This document shows, piece after piece, positions 56,102 through 64,000 of a stretch of DNA of 64,000 nt. The stretch lies in the NCBI GenBank assembly GCA_948567375.1, contig OX419756.1, forward strand, positions 34,362,333-34,426,332, given 5' to 3'. Numbering within the stretch: the first letter of the stretch is position 1; each line of letters begins with the position of its first letter. Both the position numbers and the translations under genes were made by a program. Under the pieces are notes generated by a model. It was not told where the DNA came from. It did no database searches and worked only from the letters and a program-made list of their open reading frames with translations. The DNA is from Lunularia cruciata (Eukaryota > Streptophyta > Marchantiopsida > Lunulariales > Lunulariaceae).

Positions 56102-57628
56102 AATCAATTTGCTGCACCGGGAATGCATTACAAGTATTGCATTCTGTGTTGGCATGGCCGGATTTTCCACATGCGGTGCACCACACATTAGATCATCCAA
56201 ATGCTGGGGCCTTTCTTCGGTCCTTAGCCCCAATCATCTAGATCTTGAAATCCAAAAAATCCTTGATGAGGGCATCCAACTTTGTATCCGCCTTATGTAC
56301 ACTCTTGGCTGGTGGAGTCATTGGTTTCTTGCCTCCACGTCTTCTGACTTGTCTTGGCTTTGATTCTTCTTAGGATTCCAAAGAAGAGCTTGAAGACGTA
56401 GAGGATTCGTCCGAAGAAGGGGAGGTACTACGCGAAGCTCTCCTTTTGGGCTTCTTGCCCTTCTTCTCCCGATTTCTCCGGTTACCGGCAGAGTGAGAGT
56501 GTGCCGCTTCATAACGAGCGACATGTTTGAGTACTTTATCGAGGGAAGTTACGTTCCTCTCTTTGGCAAAGATTTGTATCTCTGGTGACAGGCCCCCAAG
56601 GAACCAGGTAATGGCTTGGGCATCGGAGTATCCCACCACCCCCGATTGCTTGGGAACTTGGTTCAATAATGCCATGAACCGCTTAGAGTAGTCTCTCAAC
56701 TTCTCCTTCTTGCCCCGGTCCAAATCGTTTAGTGCCGCGAAGACACTCGTATCATAGTCAACCTCCCGGAATTGTTCCAGGAAGTTGTTTCTCAAGTCTG
56801 CCCAGTCCGATGGTACAAACCCCTTCTGAGTCACATGCGTGTACCAGCTCCGAGCTTTCTTGCAAAGCAGACTGGGAAAAATTCTTAGTCGATCCGCCAG
56901 TCATGCTCCTTGTTAGCAAAGGAGATGACTTCAAATTCTTTGATGAATTCATCGGGGTCTTCATCTTGTTCCGTCCCCTTATACTTCTGATAGGCGTGTC
57001 GGGTGACAGGAAGCAAAGTCATTGTTCGATGCACTGGGATTGGCTGAGGTAATGTAGAACTTGACGGAACGGAAGAATTGGCTGGAATTGACGCCGTGTT
57101 GTCAGCCTAGGGATTCCAATTCGTCAAATTCAACGCAGGGTCTTCTTCGACAATTTCTACTCTGAGAGAGTCGACTTCAACCCGAGTGGAAGATTCAGGA
57201 TCAACACCTTCAATAGGTTCTTCCAAATTCCTTTGGGACAACAGAGGAATTGTTCGTAGAAGATGTTGACACTCGTCTTCAGTAAGTGTGCGTGCTGTCT
57301 TTTCTCGAACAAAGGTCTTCAAGGAAACAACTTCCTTTACACCTTTAGGGGAAGTTGGTGTACTGGGCAGCAATGCATATGTTTGCCCACTTGATTCTTT
57401 CTTCTTCTTGGAAGAAGAGGGAGATGTGAAGTAGCCTTGCCAACCGCCTTCGTGTTTCTTGTGATCAAGTTCTCGTAGGGCTTCTTGCACTTCATGAAGG
57501 AGTTGAAACTCCAACGCCTCTCGCTCAGTTTTGTCAACAATGGATGGGACGTTCAGACGTTTGTCTTCTTCACATTGAAGTGCTTGTCTTCGAGCTCTTT
57601 CTTCCCGTTGTTCTTTCAATCCAGACAT
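56102..57628 (-). pseudogene. Gag of the younger family-2 element
   Basis: The frame starts MSGLKEQREERARRQALQ at 57628. After a TAG at 57107-57109 it goes on through HAYQKYKGTEQDEDPDEFIK, a typical Gypsy gag motif, then a TAA, then SDWADLRNNFLEQFREV and FLGGLSPEIQIFA (the frame at 56834-56370). A basic Arg/Ser-rich stretch and one zinc knuckle, CTACGKSGHANTEC, near 56170-56130 close it. The frame is broken by at least two stops and one or more shifts. Confidence 0.82.
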
Positions 57629-57691
57629 TCATATTGCCTTGATACCCAGTGTTCAATTTGGCTTTGTATTCTTCCACTTCCGAGATTTGTC

Positions 57692-57709
57692 TCCCCGGCA
57701 GCGGCGCCA
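57692..57709 (-). promoter_or_regulatory. Primer-binding site, Asp-tRNA type
   Basis: Minus-strand TGGCGCCGCTGCCGGGGA lies seven bases inside the 5' LTR end. It is close to the site used by many plant Tat/Athila elements, complementary to the 3' end of tRNA-Asp. Its position confirms that the LTR ends at 57717. Confidence 0.85.
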
Positions 57710-57716
57710 AAAAGCA

Positions 57717-60700
57717 TGTGACAAACCCGGCAAATATTGCTTTTGCGGTAATCGGGTAAGTAAAGTTCGTTCCCGCAGAGATACGAGTCAGAAATGTCCA
57801 AATACGAAGTAAAGTAACAATTTCAGTTCTTCTTGAGTTCTTCTTTAGTCTCTCAGGTAGAAACCACACCCAAAAGAGAGTAACAAGCATTGACTCGCAG
57901 TCTTGTTACAAATTCACACTCCTTAATCACAACTCCATCAAATCTTTCCAAACAATCTTGATTTGTGATGATTCAGGCTCTCCCAAAAACGGCACTTCAC
58001 TGCAAAATGACCTTGCCTCAGAATTGTGTTCCACCCTTCCACTGAAGGCACAACTTCCTCGATCAAAATTGCTTCACATCAACCTCACACTGTACTCACA
58101 AATGCAAAATACTACCAACACTACAATTCCTCTCAGATCTGTCAAGGCATTGCTTCGATTGCACTTCACTCAAGATCAAACACACAGAACGAAGATCAAG
58201 GCTGTGGAATCCAACATCCAACAAGCACTCTGACTTGCACTTTGAATTTCTCCAAACACTCACAAACACAATTACAAAGTTGATACTCGGAATCAAGCTC
58301 AAGCGACGAGCATTGCTTCACAACACTTCGCTTTATCTATTCTCAGAAATAATGAGCACTGAACAACAATTTCCTGCGAATGCTACTCTTAAATAGTGAA
58401 GCAAATCGACAGTTCTAACAACTATACCGTTCTACAACAATTGTTCTAACCTGCAGATCCGAAATGACAATGCACCTCTTCATATCTGCCCCTTTAAATC
58501 TCAAATCGGTTATAATCCGATCCGATGTCTACTTCTTCCTTGGCTTTCAAACCCAAACCCGAAGTAATCTTACTTCCTACTATTCTGTCCTCGGGTTTCA
58601 CAACTCCTACGTCTTCTACCAGATCCAGCAATTCTCTTTCATGATCTGAAATTGCACTAGCGGGTAATCTATCTAACTCTTCATCCTTCGACCCACTCTT
58701 CTCTAATGTCTCTAAGGGCAACTCCGAAGACATTTGGATCCCGATGTTATCTACTTTGGGTTTTGCTCTAACATCCTGCCGAAGCTTTTCTAACTCTATT
58801 CTTACTAAGTCTAATCTAATTGCGATATTGTCTTCTACTTCTAAGATCTTCCTATCTACACGAGTTCTCAATTTAATCAACAAGGCATTCAAATCTGTAT
58901 CTTTTGCTTGTCTTTGCCTCGTCTCCTGCACCAACAACTTCAACTTGTGCAGACGTGCTTCTTCAATTTGAACGCTGGCCTCTGTACTTAACATCATGTT
59001 TACCCTGAGGACTATCTCCTGCAATGGCTCTAATCTTGTCTTCCTTTCTTGTTCCCGATCTGCAAGCCATTCCTCTCTGTACATCGCCAATTCTTCTTCG
59101 AATTCGGCCTTCACCGCGTCCTTCTCTTTCTCCTTCTATGCAACCTTCTCTTCCTGATTACGAAGTAAGTCTCGTAATCTCTCTTCTTCTCTATATCTCG
59201 CAGCCAACTCTCGCTGCTAGAGTTGCTTCTTCTACTCCATACTCTCCATCACTCGATCTAGCTCTTGATCCTTCGATGCTACCCTCGCCATAGCATAGAT
59301 GAGCTCTACTCTTGAATCAGCAAACTACTGCTTCAAGATTTCAAATTCAGCTACTTGTCTCTCCCTTGCGACGTCACTCTTCCTCGCAAGATCCTCTCGA
59401 TAGCTCACTTCTCTCTTCAGGTCTTCGATTACCTGACTTCTCTCTACTGCTTCCGCTTGCAGTACTTCTCTCTCCTTCTCACCTCGGGTTATACTCTTCT
59501 TCAACTCCGAGTTTTCTTCTTCTAATCTCGCTACCACCTGCAATACAGTCTTTACCTCTGGACAAGTCGACTGCATCTCCTTCTTCTTCTTCTCCAACTT
59601 CACCAACAGCGGGCATACTACCATCTACAGGTAATCTACTCCATTACTGATACCTTCGTCCTCCCGCGGAGTAGTCTCTCTTCTTTCTTTGTGTTCTCCC
59701 GATACTCGCCGTCTTCTCTGGAGTCTTCATATCGGAATTGATGCCTCACTGCCCGAGCTTCCTTCTACCTCTTCCTTCACTCTACTCGGTCCCGCTTCAC
59801 ACTTCGCCTTACGTCTCGAGCAAATTCCTCGCTGTACTGCAATCTTCTTCTCCTCGAGCACCAGTACTTCATCTTCTAGCGCCGCATTGTCTTTGGCTTC
59901 TACTTTGGCTTGAATTTCTTCTTCGTATTCTTCAGCCGCTAGTGCCGAGGTCATTTCTCCACCGTCTTCACTGTCACTGCTTGTATCTCCGCTCTGCAGT
60001 GTCAGCTCAGGTTCCTCCTCACGTTCCGAGTCCTCCGTCTTGAGCTCGGCTTTGCCTTCTGAGTCTTCATCTTCCGACTCAATCACCACCATTCCTCGCC
60101 TTGGGTTATTTTTCTGCATCTTCCGAGGTTTCTTGCTTTCTTCGGCGTCTGCTTGCCGAGTTCTCTTCTTCGTTGGGGTACTTTCAACGACCTCCACGTT
60201 CTTCCCTGTCTTTGCGTAGTAATCGTCTGTGCTCCGGATTGGGAGAATGTATTGCTGCTCCTCCGCGTCGACTTCTCTTCTCAAATCAGGATGGAAATGA
60301 GACACCATTCGATTATGCTCAACCACATTGAGCAGATTTAACCCGAGGTAAAATGGGCTGCAAATGGTACGATGTAGTGTGGAGGCGACTTATCTCGCAG
60401 ATTCCACACCATCTGCCTCGTTCTTCCGTGAAAGCACCTTGCCCAATTTATCGGTTCTCCTACAAATAACTTGTGAAAGAACACTGCTTGGTGTTCATCA
60501 CATAGGTAGTTCTCTTCGGCTTCAGGAGGGCCATTAGTGCACTCACAATTCCCCTCCTCACTGGGTCCTTATAACTCTCAACTTTATACCCATTCTTCGT
60601 CCTCTTCAACGAGAAGGCATCTCTCACCTCCTGTGTTTCTTGGGCTATCTCTCCTTTCCCCAAGAACGTGGCTCCCTGCTCCGAGCCTGCCTCCTTCCCG

Positions 60701-61497
60701 AGTACGAGTCTCCAATCTGACTCTGTCCAGCGAGCCAGATTTCCTCTCTTCCCTTCTTCCTCGAGACCATCGAGACATTTACTCTCGATGATTTCAGTCA
60801 TGAATCCTGGAAAACTTACGTTCCAATTCCATGCCAGAAAGGTGATCCGAAGTCGGCTCAAGACTTCGATCCTTGCTACTACATCTAATCTCCGAATTGC
60901 ATGATTTCTCACTGCAAATTTGGAGTTCTTCTTCCCTCCTCCCATCTCTTCTGCTTTCTTTCGGTCTCTTGATTTCTCTCTCTCAACTTCTCCCTTACGC
61001 ACTAACACGAGTCCAACTCTATTTCCCTTTCCCCGATCACCTGCAAGATGACTCCTCAACGGCGAAGGAAAATTGCTTGACATTTTGTCATTGCAGTTTC
61101 GATTTTTATAGAGTTGCACTTCTTTGTCTTCCGTCACTTCAAGTTTCTACCAAGAAATCACCCCTCCGGCATGCACCTGTCATTGTCACCCCACCTTCGC
61201 GCATATGAGCCGCCAATTTTGAAACAACCCCTCCTTGAATTTCTCGCCCCGACGAAAGGTTGTTAGACCGTCTTTGCCTCGGGTTGAGCTCCCCCCGAGC
61301 CGAAGACAATTTACTTCATATTGTATGCTGACACGGCATTTCAGAGTACTTCGCCTTATGACCCGAAGTCACTTTACTTTGGGTTTCACCCCGAAGACAG
61401 TTTTCTTCGTCTTCTTCGGCCAAACAGGCGCAATCCGACTTCTCTATACACTTCTTCTCCTTTATTTTGAAAAAAAACAAAAAATGTGGGCACCACA
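57717..61497 (-). repeat. 5' LTR of about 3.78 kb containing coding sequence
   Basis: The outer end TGTGGTGCCCACA is fixed by the AAGTA duplication, the inner end GGGTTTGTCACA by the adjacent primer-binding site and by the match to the 3' LTR. The interval between holds a long broken reading frame (61137-58494). Only the last 263 bp can be compared with the other LTR; the rest is called LTR because no other boundary fits. Confidence 0.75.
58494..61137 (-). pseudogene. Coiled-coil-rich reading frame inside the LTR
   Basis: In order: a basic N-terminus, a globular part (for example WTESDWRLVLGKE, then FFHKLFVGEPINWARCFHGR), an acidic Ser/Asp/Glu stretch with a basic KKRTRQADAEESKKPRK patch that looks like a nuclear signal, and about 400 residues of charged coiled coil ending GSDYNRFEI. 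The frame is interrupted by two shifts near 60.47 and 60.34 kb, one TGA and five TAG codons; the TAGs stand where a coiled coil would often have Gln. The 25.3-25.6 kb relic keeps the C-terminal part. The globular region vaguely resembles plant-transposon accessory proteins but no family is assigned. Confidence 0.6.
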
Positions 61498-61502
61498 AAG
61501 TA
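61498..61502. repeat. Target-site duplication AAGTA, right
   Basis: Second copy of the duplication at 55834-55838. Confidence 0.9.
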
Positions 61503-63683
61503 ATCCTTCTTGGTGATAATGTTGAGTTTATTGTCATCTACACACATGTACATTTTTTCCATTCTTCTTCTTCACAATCATTATACGAGATATCGTTATT
61601 GAATTCTCCACCTCAAAGATGAACTTTGCCTCCTTGAGCTTATCAATCTCTTCCTTTATAAGAAAAGCTATTGGTGGGCTAATGCACTATTTTTTGTCAA
61701 ATAGGTCTTGCATGTGACTCCACCTCTAATTGGTGCTCCTCCAAGGTGACTTCCTTGAGATCCTTGTAATTGAAAACAAACAAATAAATTTACTTGCAAA
61801 AAATCTGTTCAAATCTTACTTTCTTCTCCTTGGTAACATTAGGGCCATAATTAAGGGAAGATAGTCTCCTCTCTACCTCTTCTAGTGTCAATGTTGATTT
61901 ATCAAGATCTTTCAAAACCTTTGGCTTATACACAAAATCCATAGCATGCAAGAGATACACATATGACTTAGATCCAAATTCATCCTCATCTGGAGAGGTC
62001 TTTTCCTCCATGCTGGTGTCCACACCTAAAGCTCATTCTTATGAATTTTATTCCTAATAATCAAAAGATGGTGTATCTAAATATGAAGTATAGTTGGTAT
62101 TAGTTATAGAGATTATAACCTAATGGTTTGATGGCTCAATTTTGAAGTACCCTTTGTGTCATTGGTCAATTTTTCAAGCAACTCTCAACCATGGCCTCCC
62201 AAGTAGCAAATCATAGCTTGCATCCTTTAAAACTTAAAAAGCCATGAGATTTTTGAATTCTAATAACCAGTATTACCACCTTGTCCATCACACCCATTGG
62301 TCAAACTTGTTGCTTGTTCGCCATGCTCACTACAAATTTTGAAGGTCTAGAGAGTATCATACCCAACTTCTTCATCAACTTCTTTAACATGGGATTCATT
62401 GGAGATCCTCCATCAAGTGCATGCTTGGTATTGTGACCATTCACCTTCATATAAATCTTGGAGGCATACTCAAAAGCCTCCCATAGTGTTGGGTTTGAAT
62501 CCACCACTCCCAAAGATATTGAAGCCTTTGCTTTCTTCTATTTCTTGCTCCTCCTAGAACTCAAACCACCCCTAAGGTCATTACTCAAGTTAGGATTCAA
62601 AGCAATCAATTGACCCATCATCATGTTAGCATGATGACTATCAACATCCTCCAACAAATTGTAGCCCTATTGTTGTTTTGAGATTAGGAAATTATCTATC
62701 CTCAACTTCTTCATTGAAGTTTTTGTTGATGTTGTTGAACTAGTAATGTAATTTATCCTTGTGAGCATTGGACTATCCTTTTTAGGAATGAATTGTTGAG
62801 AATCTTGAATTCTTGAATATATCATATGGAAAATTGGCTCACTTCTTCTCTTGTGCCAAAAGCTCCAAGTTAAGCTTCTTGGACTTTGAGGATTCTTTCT
62901 TCTCATACTTGCTCTGAACCATATCTATAGATGCTATCTTTTATCTCTATCTTGAATAGTAACTACTTGAGCTTCACCATCGCTCTCTCATTTCTCTATT
63001 TTCTCCCTCATAACCCCTTTCTCCATGGTAATTGGAATTTGGTCAATTCTTTCAAATGTCAACTCTACCTCCGAAATGAAAATGATTTTTATCATTGAAA
63101 TTGTTGGTTGGTTGGCCTCCTCTACATGTACAATTCCAATAACTCCTAGGTTCTCTCCCAAAAATTTGATCCCACCTCTCTCTTCTCTCATAGTTGTATT
63201 ACATTGATCTTGGGATCTTCAAGTTGCTTTATGAAACTTTAAGGAGGATCTTTTGGTGGAGGTGCAAGAACCAAATAAATGGCTAGTTGTGGTGCTATCC
63301 TTGGAACTAAAGGATGAAAAGCTCCATTATTCTTGTGGACTTCTAGAGGATGCAAACCTCTTTGATCACCAAACCACTCTCATTCTCTTTGAAACGCTCC
63401 TCCATATGAGCTGCAATCTTGATAACTCCTACCTTGGAAGAAGTTTTTTCATATCTCATCTTGGTTTGAATTTATGTTTCAACTATACCACAAAATTTTT
63501 GGTGAGCATGGCTCTTATCCCGATCATAGTAGTCTCCACATCATTCTCACTCTTCATCAACACTATGAGGAACTTGGACTCTAACTTCCTTGATCTTTTT
63601 GCGTAGACCTCCATATTTTCTCCATCTCCTTGCTTGAGGAAGATAACCTCACTCATGAATCTTTCATAACTCTCATCCAAAAA
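61503..63683 (-). pseudogene. Relic Gypsy gag, protease and RT start (family 2, right part)
   Basis: From the right: a gag remnant right after the LTR (FLDESYERFMSEVIFLKQGDG), basic and charged stretches, a decayed protease region near 62.3-62.5 kb where the active-site triplet reads DGG in ALDGGSPMNP, and the RT entry IMIVKKKNGKNVHVC followed by ITKKDYF near 61.5 kb, where the younger insertion interrupts it. The rest of the RT resumes at 55833. Many stops and low GC show its age. Confidence 0.7.
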
Positions 63684-64000
63684 TGTGACAACCCAACAAG
63701 TATCACTTGAGCGATAATCAGCAAGTAATATTTTGTTCCCACAAAGATATGAGTCAAGAATGGTCAAATACAAAGTAAAATTTCATGATTAGTTATTCTT
63801 GATTTCATCTTTAATCTCTTGAGTAGAAACCACACTCAAAAGAGAGTAACAAGCACTGAATTTGTAGTCTCATCACAAATCACAACACCCATAATCACAA
63901 TTCATCAATTTGTTTCCACACCAACCTTGATTGTGATGATTCAGTTTTCCCAAAGAAGGCTACTTCACCATGAAATGACTTTGCCTAAAAGCACAACTTC
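63684..64000 (-). repeat. 5' LTR of the relic family-2 element (runs off the window)
   Basis: It starts TGTGACAACCCAACAAGTATC on the plus strand and follows the 57717 LTR end at reduced identity (CACTTGAGCGATAATC against CACTTTTGCGGTAATC) to the window edge. This makes the relic pol and the younger insertion members of the same family. Confidence 0.8.

Larger units (their letters stand above)
55839..61497 (-). mobile_element. Younger family-2 Gypsy-type element with a 3.8-kb LTR, internally deleted
   Basis: In its own orientation: full 5' LTR (61497-57717), primer-binding site, gag (57628-56102), then a deletion junction into the last 263 bp of the 3' LTR (56101-55839). All of pol is missing. 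It inserted into the RT of an older relative, in the same orientation, with a 5-bp duplication. It resembles Tat/Athila-type elements in its Asp-tRNA primer site and long LTR. Confidence 0.85.

Noticed and set aside
1..64000. CRISPR arrays, rRNA genes or bacterial operons
   Set aside because: No regular short repeats with unique spacers, no rRNA-like sequence and no prokaryotic gene spacing were seen.

Overview
The window looks like nuclear DNA of a streptophyte plant (a land plant or charophyte alga) with a large, transposon-rich genome. Evidence: two genes with many canonical GT-AG introns, one of them an Elongator subunit most like plant ELP4; plant-style Gypsy retrotransposons, one with an Asp-tRNA-type primer-binding site; and decay of transposon codons mainly through CAG to TAG and CGA to TGA changes, the CHG and CG contexts of plant DNA methylation. 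The species cannot be named from the sequence.

Layout: (1) 1-1971, no confident gene. (2) 1972-13796 (-), an 8-exon ELP4 gene whose exons join to a continuous 391-residue protein; intron 6 is 9.1 kb and packed with several repeat families, two of which form hairpins with compensatory changes. (3) 15597-20189 (-), a 12-exon gene for a secreted PhoPQ-activated/PqaA-type alpha/beta hydrolase of 559 residues. (4) 20.2-22.8 kb, promoter-side DNA without a recognised gene. (5) From 22.8 kb to the end, nested retrotransposons of different ages.

The most notable object is a Gypsy-type retrotransposon at 43117-53057 (-), about 9.9 kb, flanked by TATC duplications. It carries Gag with two zinc knuckles, a DSG protease, a cytosine-5 DNA methyltransferase (DNMT) domain between protease and reverse transcriptase, RT with YIDD, RNase H, a D,D35E integrase and a C-terminal PHD finger. 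Its ends are not ordinary LTRs: a 449-bp repeat A1 lies at the 5' end, while the 3' end is B1-A2-B2, with a 108-bp B repeat on both sides of the second A copy. This split-direct-repeat plan is known from tyrosine-recombinase retrotransposons and is unexpected beside a DDE integrase. A much older copy (26389-31794, +) has the same DNMT, PHD finger and B1-A2-B2 end, so the design was inherited and is not an accident of one copy. A fragment at 40.75-40.98 kb resembles the leader of the same family.

A second Gypsy family is present as a relic element (53062-55833 and 61503-64000, -) interrupted inside its RT by a younger relative (55839-61497, -) with a perfect AAGTA target duplication. The younger insertion has an LTR of about 3.8 kb that contains a long, coiled-coil-rich broken reading frame, followed by a primer-binding site, gag and a deletion-truncated 3' LTR. 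The 31.8-43.1 kb interval holds AT-rich relics, inverted copies of one LTR-like repeat, TTTGCTTG-rich repeats in both orientations and a decayed heptad-repeat protein.
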